Origin: Gemmatimonadota bacterium
GTDB lineage: Bacteria > Gemmatimonadota > Gemmatimonadetes > Palauibacterales > Palauibacteraceae
DNA length: 64,000 nucleotides
NCBI GenBank assembly: GCA_029262175.1
Contig: JAJCZV010000072.1
Location: 88,537 to 152,536 of the forward strand
Reading direction: 5' to 3'
The position numbers and the translations under genes are program-made. Below the pieces are notes generated by a model. It saw only the letters and a list, made by a program, of their open reading frames with translations, had not been told where the DNA came from and made no database searches. Shown here piece by piece: positions 18,498 through 26,314 of this stretch; the stretch's first letter is position 1; every line of letters starts with the position of its first letter.

Positions 18498-19481
18498 CTA
18501 GCCGCCCACCTGACTCAACGCAGCCAGCCCTCCGCTACCTTCCGCGGTCCCAAGCTCCAGATAGTGCCGCTTGGGTTTTCCCGCCAGTGCCTCCGCAACG
18601 GCGTCCTCGATGCGACCGGTCTCTCTGAGAGGACCCTTGAGATCGATCTCGTGATCCCCGAACAGACATGTGCGCAGTTTGCCGTCAGCCGTCAAACGCA
18701 TGCGGTTGCACCGCTCGCAATAGTTGTGCGACAACGGCGTGATCACCCCAACCGTCCCCCTACCTCCCGGAAAGCGGTAATACACTGCCGGTCCGTTACC
18801 CTGTGGGCCGTCGTCGGGAGCGAGGTCGTCAATCGCTCGGATTCGCCCGAGGACTTCGTCGGCGGATATGAATCGATCGTTCAAGTGGAGATTGCGTCCT
18901 ACGGGCATCAACTCGATGAACCGCACATGCCAGGGCCGTTCACGCGTGATCTCGGCAAAGTCGACGACTTCGTGATCGTTGAGCCCGCGCATGACCACGC
19001 AGTTCACTTTGATCGGTTCGAACCCGGCAGCCTCGGCCGACTCGATTCCCGTCATCGTCTCATCGAAGCGGTCTACCGGGCGGCGAGCGATTTCCTCGAA
19101 GCGTTCTCGGTCGAGCGTGTCCAAGCTAATGTTCACGCGATCCACGCCAGCACGCTTGAGGTCGTCGGCAAATCGAGGTAGTAGAATCGCGTTCGTGGAG
19201 AGCGAGATGTCTTCGATCCCCGGCACAGCCGCAATCAACTCGACAAGTTCGGCCAGGTCTCGCCGAATCAATGGTTCGCCACCGGTGAGACGCACACGCG
19301 AGAGCCCGAGCTCGGACATTTGCGCGACGATTTCGGCGATCTCTTCGTACGAGAGCATCTCCGGTTTGGGGATCCAATCGAGCCCCTCCTCCGGCATGCA
19401 GTAGGTGCAGCGAAGGTTGCAGCGATCGGTCACCGAAATCCGCAAATACTCGATCTGGCGACCAAATTGGTCTTGCATCAT
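18498..19481 (-). CDS. moaA: GTP 3',8-cyclase MoaA
   Basis: This 327-residue radical-SAM enzyme starts molybdenum cofactor synthesis by converting GTP to 3',8-cyclo-GTP. The SAM-cluster motif CNLRCTYC is near the N terminus. The C-terminal cluster cysteines are in CERCNRMRLTADGKLRTC, and the protein ends in the catalytically important Gly-Gly. The ATG overlaps the moaE stop. The partner MoaC is not in this window. Confidence 0.97.
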   Translation of the reverse strand: MMQDQFGRQIEYLRISVTDRCNLRCTYCMPEEGLDWIPKPEMLSYEEIAEIVAQMSELGLSRVRLTGGEPLIRRDLAELVELIAAVPGIEDISLSTNAILLPRFADDLKRAGVDRVNISLDTLDRERFEEIARRPVDRFDETMTGIESAEAAGFEPIKVNCVVMRGLNDHEVVDFAEITRERPWHVRFIELMPVGRNLHLNDRFISADEVLGRIRAIDDLAPDDGPQGNGPAVYYRFPGGRGTVGVITPLSHNYCERCNRMRLTADGKLRTCLFGDHEIDLKGPLRETGRIEDAVAEALAGKPKRHYLELGTAEGSGGLAALSQVGG

Positions 19482-19969
19482 CGGATCTCCGGCTCGGGAC
19501 TCGAACGTTCAGGAGCCAGGTTCGAGTCGGGCGCACCAACCCAGTGAGACTCTCCGTCGACATAGTGTTCGTGCTTCCAGATCGGGAGCCGCGCCTTCAC
19601 CTCCTCGATCACCCACCGCGAGGCGTCATAGCATTGATCTCGATGAGGCGCTGAAACCGCGACGACGATGCTCACCTCGCCGAGTGCCAACTCGCCCACT
19701 CGATGTGCCGACGAGATCGCTCCAATTTCGAACTTTTGCGCTGCCTCGTGACAGATCGCACGCAATTCGCTGTTCGCCATCTCTCCGTAGGCTTCGTATC
19801 CCAAGCTCGACACTGCACGTCCTTCGTTCGTCTGGCGAACTCGGCCCTGGAAGATCAGCACTGCGCCGTCCGCATGGCTTCCGAGCGTTCGGAAAACCTC
19901 TGTTCCGTCCAAGCTTTCGGTCGTAATGGCCGTCTCCACCGCGACCTCGCCTGCCCCGTCGGCCGTCAT
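19478..19969 (-). CDS. moaE: Molybdopterin synthase large subunit MoaE
   Basis: This 163-residue catalytic subunit of molybdopterin synthase inserts the dithiolene sulfurs. The family segments GRVRQTNEG, LGYEAYGEMA, SSAHRVGEL and the lysine-bearing VIEEVKARLPIWKHEHYVDG are present. It lies 2 nt after moaD and overlaps moaA by 4 nt, an arrangement that keeps the two synthase subunits together. Confidence 0.96.
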   Translation of the reverse strand: MTADGAGEVAVETAITTESLDGTEVFRTLGSHADGAVLIFQGRVRQTNEGRAVSSLGYEAYGEMANSELRAICHEAAQKFEIGAISSAHRVGELALGEVSIVVAVSAPHRDQCYDASRWVIEEVKARLPIWKHEHYVDGESHWVGAPDSNLAPERSSPEPEIR

Positions 19970-19971
19970 GT

Positions 19972-20223
19972 CTAGCCGCCCGCCACGGGCGGAATCAGTG
20001 CGACCTCGTCGCCGTCGGCGAGTTGGGTCCCGATCTCGGCGTAGCTCTGATTTACCGCGACGACCACCCGCTCGGGCAGCCAGTCGAGCCCCCTGGAGCC
20101 GCGGAGCGTGTCCACGAGGTCGCCGACCGTGCTACCGGACGGCATTTCGGCCACCCCCTCGCGACTCGAGGCTAGCTCGGCATAGACCCCGAAAAACAGG
20201 GTGCGGACCGAAAGCGTGTTCAC
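19972..20223 (-). CDS. moaD: Molybdopterin synthase sulfur carrier MoaD
   Basis: This 83-residue ubiquitin-fold protein ends in VAGG, the C-terminal Gly-Gly that becomes the thiocarboxylate. Other ThiS/MoaD features are RTLFFGVYAELASSREG and VNQSYAEIGTQLADGDEVALIPP. Its start overlaps the stop of the upstream 91-residue gene by 4 nt. Confidence 0.95.
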   Translation of the reverse strand: MNTLSVRTLFFGVYAELASSREGVAEMPSGSTVGDLVDTLRGSRGLDWLPERVVVAVNQSYAEIGTQLADGDEVALIPPVAGG

Positions 20224-20495
20224 GAGCGCGCCGAACCGAGGCCCACGTGCGCCAAGAGTCGGGGCACGATGCCTTCGTCACGGAGCGTGGTCACCCGAAC
20301 CCGCGTCGCGCCGGCCCGCTGTGGGACCGGAAGCGCCGCGATCGAGAGGTTGCCCCGGAACGTACAGAACGTGATGTGCGTGTCGCTCTCGCTCTCGATC
20401 CAAGCGTCCCCAAATCGATCCGCGCCCAGGAAGAACCCGCGAGCGGCCGCAAGAACGGCTTCTGCGTCCAACGCTGTCTCAATCTCTGTCGTCAT
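20220..20495 (-). CDS. Uncharacterised small protein heading the moaD-E-A operon
   Basis: This 91-residue soluble protein has no recognised family. It contains one Cys and a central beta-rich stretch (DTHITFCTFRGNLSIAALPVP). The ATG at 20495 has GGGTGG 4 nt upstream. The open frame extends further 5' but without a better start. A 4-nt overlap with moaD implies co-translation, so a role linked to molybdenum cofactor synthesis or use is a reasonable guess from context alone. Confidence 0.65.
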   Translation of the reverse strand: MTTEIETALDAEAVLAAARGFFLGADRFGDAWIESESDTHITFCTFRGNLSIAALPVPQRAGATRVRVTTLRDEGIVPRLLAHVGLGSARS

Positions 20496-20697
20496 GGCGC
20501 CACCCTGTGTAAAATCTCCGCGCAGCTGGGGATGCCTGGCGAACGCTGTCCCGCCAGCCCACCGGTCGGCGAGACCGCAAACTCGACCACGGCCGAGGCT
20601 TTTGAAAATACGGGAACGGCGCACTTCCTCAAACAACGCGACCGCTTGATCGGGTCCGCCGGACTCATACACCGGTCGGCACTCTCTGGGGGCAACG

Positions 20698-20751
20698 ATG
20701 GATCAAATGCGTATCACAGCCGTGTGCCCGACCTACCGGACGGTGCGCTGA
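20698..20751 (+). other. Possible 17-codon leader ORF before aminotransferase
   Basis: A short frame (ATG at 20698, 17 residues, TGA at 20749-20751) is preceded by GGGGG at a suitable distance and ends 1 nt before the GTG start of the aminotransferase. The aminotransferase has only a weak Shine-Dalgarno of its own, so translational coupling is possible. It could equally be chance. Confidence 0.25.
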
Positions 20752-20752
20752 C

Positions 20753-21925
20753 GTGCCGCCCCACGACTTTTCGGAGAACGTCTCGCAGCTCGAGCCGTCC
20801 CCGACCCTCGCGCTCGCGGCCCGAGCCCGCCAGCTAAAGGCGGATGGGGTTCCCGTCATCGACCTCTCCGCTGGGGAGCCGCAGTTCGCGGCGCCCGAGT
20901 TCGCGGGCCAGGCGGCCATCGACGCGATACGAGCCGGGAAGACCGGATATCCGCCCACGCCGGGTCTGTTGGAACTTCGCCAGGCGATCAGCGGCTACCT
21001 GATAGACACCACGGCCGCTTCGAGCGTGGATCCCGCCGAAGTCATCGTGGGAGCGGGCGTGAAGCAGGCGCTCTTCAACTGCTGTTTTGTGCTATTCGGC
21101 CGCGGAGATGACGTGCTCATCCCTTCTCCCTACTGGCCGAGTTACCCCTCGATCGTCGCACTGACCGGAGCCAACCCCGTCATCGTCGATGCGGATTGGG
21201 AGTCAGAGTTTCTCGTCACCGTTGAGCAACTCGAGGCCGCGCGTACGCCTAAGACGAAGGGCCTCATGCTCAATAGCCCCTCGAATCCCAGCGGCGCGGT
21301 GTACGATCAACCACGGCTCGAGGCCATCGTTCGTTGGTGTCAGGAGCACGGGATTTGGCTTCTGTCCGATGAGATTTACCGCCGACTCTCCTTCACGGGC
21401 CAGGCCCCCTCGGTCTTCGACGTACCGGACCGAGGCGATCGAGTCGTGCTACTCGATGGCCTTTCCAAGGCGTTCTGCATGCCAGGGTTTCGAATCGGGT
21501 ATGCCGTAGGCCCGGCAGATCTGATCAAGAAGGCGTCGGACCTACAGGGTCAGACCACCTCGGGCGCGGTGGGTCCGTCTCAGCATGCGGCCACGGCAGC
21601 GCTCGGACAGCGGGACCAGCGCGAGGCGTTCATCGCGGAACTGTTGGGTAAACTCAACACCCGCCGCGACATGGGCATCTCAGGCTTCGGCGCCGTCGAG
21701 GCCCTCGAGACGCGTTCGCCGACAGGCGCCCTCTACTTCTACGCGCGACTGCGGGACCCGTCGGTGGCGGCGCTGGATGTGGCGGAGCGCCTTCTGGTCG
21801 AAGCCTCGGTCGCGTGTGTCCCTGGTGAACCTTTTGGTTCACCCGGCCATCTGCGGTTCAACTTCGCGGTGGAAAGATCAGTGTTGCAGGAAGGATTGCA
21901 GCGCATCCACGACTTCTTCAGCTAA
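20753..21925 (+). CDS. Class I PLP-dependent aminotransferase (aspartate aminotransferase-like)
   Basis: This 390-residue fold-type I aminotransferase shows IDLSAGEPQFAAPEF near the N terminus, the NSPSNPSGAVY segment, LLSDEIYRRL with the PLP-ring Asp, DGLSKAFCMPGFRIGY with the PLP-binding lysine, and LRFNFAV near the end with the carboxylate-binding Arg. It resembles bacterial aspartate aminotransferases that may also use prephenate; the exact substrate cannot be fixed by eye. It starts at a GTG and stands alone, divergent from the moa operon. Confidence 0.9.
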   Translation: MPPHDFSENVSQLEPSPTLALAARARQLKADGVPVIDLSAGEPQFAAPEFAGQAAIDAIRAGKTGYPPTPGLLELRQAISGYLIDTTAASSVDPAEVIVGAGVKQALFNCCFVLFGRGDDVLIPSPYWPSYPSIVALTGANPVIVDADWESEFLVTVEQLEAARTPKTKGLMLNSPSNPSGAVYDQPRLEAIVRWCQEHGIWLLSDEIYRRLSFTGQAPSVFDVPDRGDRVVLLDGLSKAFCMPGFRIGYAVGPADLIKKASDLQGQTTSGAVGPSQHAATAALGQRDQREAFIAELLGKLNTRRDMGISGFGAVEALETRSPTGALYFYARLRDPSVAALDVAERLLVEASVACVPGEPFGSPGHLRFNFAVERSVLQEGLQRIHDFFS

Positions 21926-22025
21926 CGGAAGCGTCGTTCGGTCGCCTTCACCCTGAGGCTCGACGTGCCGGGACTCCTGGTACTCGGGACCCATCAGCGG
22001 CAGGCCGTCGCTCCGCATGCGAGGC

Positions 22026-22041
22026 CCGGGCGCTAGCCCGG
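22026..22041. repeat. GC-rich palindrome between convergent genes
   Basis: CCGGGC-gcta-GCCCGG forms a perfect 6-bp hairpin in the 132-bp gap between the aminotransferase and the HU gene, which converge here. No T-tract follows on either side, so it is only a weak terminator candidate. Confidence 0.35.
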
Positions 22042-22057
22042 ACCCCCATCGAATGAC

Positions 22058-22423
22058 TTAGGACCAGGTGTTGCCGCCGAGCGAAGCCTCCGGCCTGTGG
22101 CCGCCCACCTGCCCCGGGGGGTCGTCGTTGCCCTCTTCGTGACTGTCCGCAACTTCTTCTTTGAAGAGTCGCGACGGCTTGAACACCGGGACGGCTCTCG
22201 CCGGCACTCGAACCGGATCGCCGGTCCTCGGGTTTCTCGCCATGCGTGTCCGCCGCTCGCGCACTTTGAAGGTACCGAAGCCACGAATCTCGATGTGCTC
22301 CCCCTCGGCGATCGCCTGCTTGATCGCGTTGAGAAACGCATCCACTACCGCAGCGCAGTCCTTCTTGGTCACACCGGGGCCAATAGCCTCGTGGACCTGC
22401 TCGACCAAATCCGCCTTCGTCAT
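22058..22423 (-). CDS. HU/IHF-family DNA-binding protein with C-terminal tail
   Basis: This 121-residue nucleoid protein has an HU core of about 90 residues, including TKKDCAAVVDAFLNAIKQAI, IRGFGTFKVRERRTRMARNP and the intercalating-arm segment RTGDPVRVPARAVPVFKPS. About 30 extra residues rich in Glu/Asp/Gly follow the core. The Shine-Dalgarno AGAGGAG lies directly before the ATG. It follows sppA by 70 bp and is the last gene of this leftward block. Confidence 0.93.
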   Translation of the reverse strand: MTKADLVEQVHEAIGPGVTKKDCAAVVDAFLNAIKQAIAEGEHIEIRGFGTFKVRERRTRMARNPRTGDPVRVPARAVPVFKPSRLFKEEVADSHEEGNDDPPGQVGGHRPEASLGGNTWS

Positions 22424-22493
22424 CTCCTCTTTCCTCCCGAAACTGAGGCCCCCCGCCCGAAAATCCTTGCGTTTCGCCCGGTCAGCGACCGCC

Positions 22494-23414
22494 TTATCTC
22501 CACTCGTACAGCAGCCTAGGCGTACCGGAGCGCATTGGTGCGAACGTTCTTAGCAACCCTTGTGCCTCCGTATCGGTCACTCCCCGGATTAGATCCCATA
22601 CGCTGATCGTCGCCTCGTGCGGGCGAACCACGGAGGGGTCCTCACCGAGACCAGCCATCTGCCCGGCCAGCTCTATCACGTCGTCGAGAGTCCCGAGACC
22701 ATCGACGAGCCCTAAGTCGTACGCCTGTCTACCGCTATAGATCCGTCCGTCTGCCAGTTCCGAGACGCGGGCTCGGTCCAGCGGCCGGTTTTGGGCGACC
22801 GCATCCACGAACTGTGCGTGCACGTCCGCAACCATGGCTTGCAAGATCTCTCGGTCGGATGCGGCCAAAGGACGGCTCGTACTTCCCATGTCCTTGTGTT
22901 CCCCGCTCTTTACGACCTCCCAGTCGAGCCCGATTTTCTCGTAGAGCCCTTGGGCGTTCGGAAACTCCATGATCACGCCGATCGACCCCGTCAACGTCCC
23001 TGGTAGCGCGTAGATGCTGTCAGCCCCCACCGCGGCGTAGTAACCGCCAGAAGCCGCGACATCGCCCATCCAGGCCAGGACGGGACGGTCCTCCTCATCG
23101 CGCAACCTGCGGATGGCTTCGAAGATCGATTGAGAAGCCCCCACGGCCCCGCCGGGCGACTCGATCTCGATCACAAAAGCGCGGACGCTCCGATCGCGAC
23201 GAAACGCGTCCAGGGTCGCCACAAAGGCGTCCTCCGACACGATGGCCCCCCGGAGCGGGACCACGGCGATTCGATCCCCCGCCGGCAGGAGCGCGTCGCC
23301 CATCAGTAGCCGAATCGAGAGCACAACGCCGATCCCGAATACGCCGAAGATGAGGAGGAAGGCGACGATAGTGCTTCGTTTGCTGTCTGCGGGCACGGGC
23401 TCGCTCCGGGGCAT
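22494..23414 (-). CDS. sppA: Signal peptide peptidase SppA (short form)
   Basis: This 306-residue membrane-anchored serine protease of the S49 family degrades cleaved signal peptides. A single N-terminal membrane segment (residues about 15-36) is followed by one SppA domain with IESPGGAVGASQSIFEAI, the nucleophile Ser in VAASGGYYAA, GTLTGSIGVI, and the general-base Lys in VKSGEHKDMGS. The single-domain length matches the Bacillus/archaeal form rather than the double-domain E. coli enzyme. It lies 20 nt after carA on the same strand. Confidence 0.93.
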   Translation of the reverse strand: MPRSEPVPADSKRSTIVAFLLIFGVFGIGVVLSIRLLMGDALLPAGDRIAVVPLRGAIVSEDAFVATLDAFRRDRSVRAFVIEIESPGGAVGASQSIFEAIRRLRDEEDRPVLAWMGDVAASGGYYAAVGADSIYALPGTLTGSIGVIMEFPNAQGLYEKIGLDWEVVKSGEHKDMGSTSRPLAASDREILQAMVADVHAQFVDAVAQNRPLDRARVSELADGRIYSGRQAYDLGLVDGLGTLDDVIELAGQMAGLGEDPSVVRPHEATISVWDLIRGVTDTEAQGLLRTFAPMRSGTPRLLYEWR

Positions 23415-23434
23415 TGTGGAGACCTAAATCAATT

Positions 23435-24568
23435 CTAAGTCGTTGTGGATATTGATCTTGACATCATCGCTCTAACAAACTGATTGAATAAGTATCGACT
23501 ATCGTGCGGTCCCGGGGCGGACTCGGGGTGATATTGGACCGCGAACACGGGGCGGTCCTTGTGAACGACGCCTTCCACGGTGCCATCGTTCAGATTGCGA
23601 TGGGTCACCTCCAGATCGGGCGAGCCATCCACGACGCCGCTCTCTTCACGCACCGCGAACCCGTGGTTCTGCGACGTAATCTCCACGGCGCCGGTGGCAT
23701 AGTTGATCACCGGATGGTTTCCACCCCGATGCCCGTATGGAAGCTTGTAGTTGACGCCGCCAAAGGCCTTTGCGATCAGCTGGTGCCCGAGGCAGATCCC
23801 AAACAACGGGATCCCGGCATCGCTGAGCTCGCGGATCCGTTCAGGCGCCCCGGGGACAGCCTCCGGGTCTCCCGGACCGTTGGACACGAATACACCGCTT
23901 GGGCGCGCGCCGAGAATCGCCTCTGGAGGGGTCTCGGAGGGCACGACCCGCACTCGGTAGCCTTCGCGCTGAAACAGATCCAGACTTCGGGTTTTCACTC
24001 CATAGTCCAGACAAACGACGAGCCCCTTCGGCTCCTGTCCCAACGCGTCGAGTTCGTAGGGTTGCTCCGTAGACACACTCGTCGCCAGGTCTCGGCCGGT
24101 CATCGGCGGCTCCGCTGCCAGGCGCTCGAGCGCGTGATCCACCGAGATTCCATCGTGAGCGAGCAGCGCGCGCATGGCGCCAGAGTCGCGGATGTGTCGT
24201 GTCAGTGCACGAGTGTCCGCTCCGACCAACGTCGCGATGCCGTTTTCCGCGAGGTACCCGGGCAGGTTACCGTCCGAGGGACCGGATCCGATGCGCGCAG
24301 ACAAGTCGCGAACTACAAACCCGGCGACCCAAGGTTTACGGGACTGCCGATCTCGATCGCGTACGCCGTACACCCCCTGCATCGGCGCCGTCATGACGAC
24401 GATCTGCGCCGCGAAGGACGGATCCGTGAGGACTTCCTGATACCCCGTCATCACGGTCGTAAAAACCGCCTCTCCCGCGCTGCCCTCATCCGCTCCGAGG
24501 TACGTGCCGTCGAATCGGCGACCATCCTCCATCAATAGGTACCCCGGTCGTCCTTGCATCTCGCTCAT
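23435..24568 (-). CDS. carA: Carbamoyl-phosphate synthase small subunit
   Basis: This 377-residue glutaminase subunit supplies ammonia to CarB for arginine and pyrimidine synthesis. The N-terminal domain shows FTTVMTGYQEVLTDPS. The triad-type amidotransferase domain has SNGPGDPE, the nucleophile in FGICLGHQLIAKAFGG, and the His/Glu pair in VQYHPESAPGPHD. No carB is visible in this window. The ATG lies 424 bp downstream of secG; that gap contains only the decayed RNase H gene described separately. Confidence 0.97.
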   Translation of the reverse strand: MSEMQGRPGYLLMEDGRRFDGTYLGADEGSAGEAVFTTVMTGYQEVLTDPSFAAQIVVMTAPMQGVYGVRDRDRQSRKPWVAGFVVRDLSARIGSGPSDGNLPGYLAENGIATLVGADTRALTRHIRDSGAMRALLAHDGISVDHALERLAAEPPMTGRDLATSVSTEQPYELDALGQEPKGLVVCLDYGVKTRSLDLFQREGYRVRVVPSETPPEAILGARPSGVFVSNGPGDPEAVPGAPERIRELSDAGIPLFGICLGHQLIAKAFGGVNYKLPYGHRGGNHPVINYATGAVEITSQNHGFAVREESGVVDGSPDLEVTHRNLNDGTVEGVVHKDRPVFAVQYHPESAPGPHDSRYLFNQFVRAMMSRSISTTT

Positions 24569-24668
24569 GTCTCACGTCCACTGGTGCGATGCGTCATCTC
24601 GGCGCCCCGGTCAGAGATCCCGTCAACCATCTTCGACTCGAGAATCGAGCGTTTTTGCGCGTTCGGAT

Positions 24669-24923
24669 TTGCCCCTGGTTCACATCTTCGCCGACGAGTC
24701 TTGCCTCGGCAACCAATTCGAAGATCAGCAGAGTCCGGGCGGTGCGGCCGGTCCGCTCGAGCGCTTCGACGAGCGCTCCGGGTGGCATCGGAAGGACTAC
24801 ACGCACTTCGATCCCGACACCACGAACTTCGGGCTTGGGGCGCTCCGGGAACCCTGACGGGTCGTGTTTACCCGCGACCGCCAATACTTGGTGAAAGGCA
24901 GGAAGGACTGGGGGCACGGAGGC
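24669..24923 (+). pseudogene. Decayed ribonuclease HI gene (opposite strand)
   Basis: In one + frame the sequence reads LVHIFADESCLGNQF, then SPGGAAG, then DPDTTN, then a stop (TGA 24855-24857), then in the same frame RVVFTRDRQYLVKGRKDW. This follows E. coli RNase HI in order (VEIFTDGSCLGN, TTN, STDSQYVRQGITQW). Compared with E. coli, about nine codons after TTN are missing, including the catalytic Glu48 of helix A. The TGA falls where E. coli has Cys63, so one TGC-to-TGA change would explain it. The C-terminal third is not recognisable. The start could be the TTG at 24669. The 424-bp gap between secG and carA holds nothing else I can support. Confidence 0.8.
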
Positions 24924-24992
24924 AGGCCGTTTCGCGGACTTTCTGGACGTTCCCGATCATGTTTTTTGGCCGGATCGAATCCCGCCCGAGGC

Positions 24993-25400
24993 CTAAGCGC
25001 CGCCTGGATCCTCGGTTCCCTCCGTCGGCGGTATCACCGCGCCTTCGGTCGCCGGGGGGTCCTCGGCGGCCGGCTGTGTTTCGAGCAAAGATGGCGGCGC
25101 CTCGGGGAGGGTCGCCGGCTGCCCGGGCAAACCCTGGCGCAGAATAGACTCGGGCACATCCGCGGGCCGGGAGGACAACACCGTCAAGACCAGCGCGAGA
25201 AACAGGAATGCCCCGCCCCCGATCCAGGTCATTTTCGTGAGCGCCGTCGCCGTCTGCTTGCCGCCCATGAAGGAATCGGTAGAGGAGGATGCACCGCCGA
25301 ACGACGCGGCCAAGCCACCGCCCTTCCCCGACTGCAACAGGATGATGACGCACAGGAAAAGCGCGATTAGCGAAATCAAAACGATAAGAAGCGGGAACAT
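24993..25400 (-). CDS. secG: Protein translocase subunit SecG
   Basis: This 135-residue SecYEG accessory subunit has a first helix LLIVLISLIALFLCVIILLQ followed by SGKGGGLAASFGG, the invariant SecG loop, and a second helix after MTWIGGGAFLFLALVLTVL. A Pro/Glu-rich tail of about 55 residues follows. The ATG at 25400 is preferred over an adjacent GTG at 25403. An apparent intrinsic terminator ends only about 20 nt upstream of the start. Confidence 0.93.
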   Translation of the reverse strand: MFPLLIVLISLIALFLCVIILLQSGKGGGLAASFGGASSSTDSFMGGKQTATALTKMTWIGGGAFLFLALVLTVLSSRPADVPESILRQGLPGQPATLPEAPPSLLETQPAAEDPPATEGAVIPPTEGTEDPGGA

Positions 25401-25419
25401 CACTCACTCGGTGTTGATC

Positions 25420-25516
25420 AAAAAAATGGCGCCAGAAGCCGGGCGCCTCGTCCGGCCGCCCTCAAACTCGGGCCTGGCCGAGGCTAAAACTTAGGTACAA
25501 CGCTCTTTTCCGGCAA
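25420..25516 (-). promoter_or_regulatory. Promoter, leader and intrinsic terminator before secG (attenuator-like)
   Basis: On the - strand a TTGCCG (25516-25511), 17-nt spacer and TAAGTT (25493-25488) form a possible promoter. The predicted leader contains a CTCGG/CCGAG hairpin (25467-25482), then GGCGCC-8 nt-GGCGCC (25428-25447) followed by seven T residues (25426-25420), a standard intrinsic terminator. GGCG/CGCC pairing between 25457-25460 and 25442-25445 would compete with the terminator stem. The terminator may simply end tpiA transcripts, but its position within 20 nt of the secG start leaves no room for a later promoter. Confidence 0.5.
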
Positions 25517-25536
25517 ACGAGTGAGGGTGGGTCGAG

Positions 25537-26304
25537 CTAGCGACCCGAATTACAGATCGCCGCCCAGCTCTCGACTTCCAGGCTGGCACCACCCACGAGG
25601 ACGCCGTCGACCCCCGGGCTACCGAGGAGATCCGAGATGTTGCCGGGTTTGACGCTTCCGCCGTAGAGGATGATCGCCTGCTCCGCGCCGACCGGATCCA
25701 GCGCGTCACCTACCTTTTCTCTGACGAGGGCATGCGCCCCTGCGGCATCTTCAGGCGTGGCCGTGCGGCCCGTCCCGATCGCCCACACGGGCTCGTATGC
25801 GTAGACGATGGATCGCCGCTGTTCTACAGAGAGCGGGTGCAGCGCTTCGGAGATCTGCCGGCTCAGCACGGCGTCGAGTTGTCCGGCCTCGCGCTCTTCC
25901 AGGGTTTCGCCGACGCAAAGAACGGCCTGAAGACCGGCGGCCAAGAGTCGCATCAACTTGTGCGCGACCAGGGCGTCGTCATCCCCGAACTCACGTCGGC
26001 GCTCGGAATGACCCGCCAGCCCCCACCCGGCCCCGGTCTCGGGAATCATGGAGGCGGAAATCGCCCCCGTATGGGCCCCTTCGACCTCGGAATGAACATC
26101 CTGGACCCCGAACTCCAGATCGGGTCGTCCCTTGGCCTCGAGGGCGAACGCGCTCAAGCTGACGGCGGGCGGGAAGAAGACGACGGTCGCGTCCTCGCGC
26201 GGGGCGTACGACCCCTGGAACGCCGTCAAGAAACTGCGTGTCTCCACTGGCCCTTTGTACATCTTCCAGTTCGCTGCAAACACCGGCGCTTGGGGCACGT
26301 TCAA
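25537..26304 (-). CDS. tpiA: Triosephosphate isomerase
   Basis: This 255-residue glycolytic enzyme interconverts dihydroxyacetone phosphate and glyceraldehyde 3-phosphate. The catalytic residues are visible: Lys in FAANWKMYKG, His in GHSERR and Glu in YAYEPVWAIGTG. The phosphate-binding ILYGGSVKPGN is near the end. The start is a TTG at 26304 with GGAGG 5 nt upstream. It follows pgk by 10 nt, completing gapA-pgk-tpiA. Confidence 0.96.
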   Translation of the reverse strand: MNVPQAPVFAANWKMYKGPVETRSFLTAFQGSYAPREDATVVFFPPAVSLSAFALEAKGRPDLEFGVQDVHSEVEGAHTGAISASMIPETGAGWGLAGHSERRREFGDDDALVAHKLMRLLAAGLQAVLCVGETLEEREAGQLDAVLSRQISEALHPLSVEQRRSIVYAYEPVWAIGTGRTATPEDAAGAHALVREKVGDALDPVGAEQAIILYGGSVKPGNISDLLGSPGVDGVLVGGASLEVESWAAICNSGR

Positions 26305-26314
26305 ACGGTCCTCC

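Noticed and set aside
20496..20697. Possible molybdenum cofactor riboswitch ahead of the moa operon, and a + frame with TGTAHFL resembling M16 peptidases
   Set aside because: I could not match the conserved Moco RNA core. The peptidase likeness is confined to about nine residues without the zinc-binding motif.
24855..24857. In-frame TGA in the RNase H remnant as a selenocysteine codon
   Set aside because: The nearby deletion of a catalytic helix and the lost C terminus point to decay. No SECIS-like hairpin was evident right after it.
24594..24917. 107-codon open frame on the - strand between carA and secG
   Set aside because: No recognisable domain. The opposite strand carries clear RNase HI remnants over the same bases, which better explains the open frame.
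24960..24995. T-loop-like GGATCGAATCC resembling a tRNA near secG (tRNA-Leu often follows secG)
   Set aside because: No acceptor, D or anticodon stem can be built around it on either strand, and the T-loop itself deviates.
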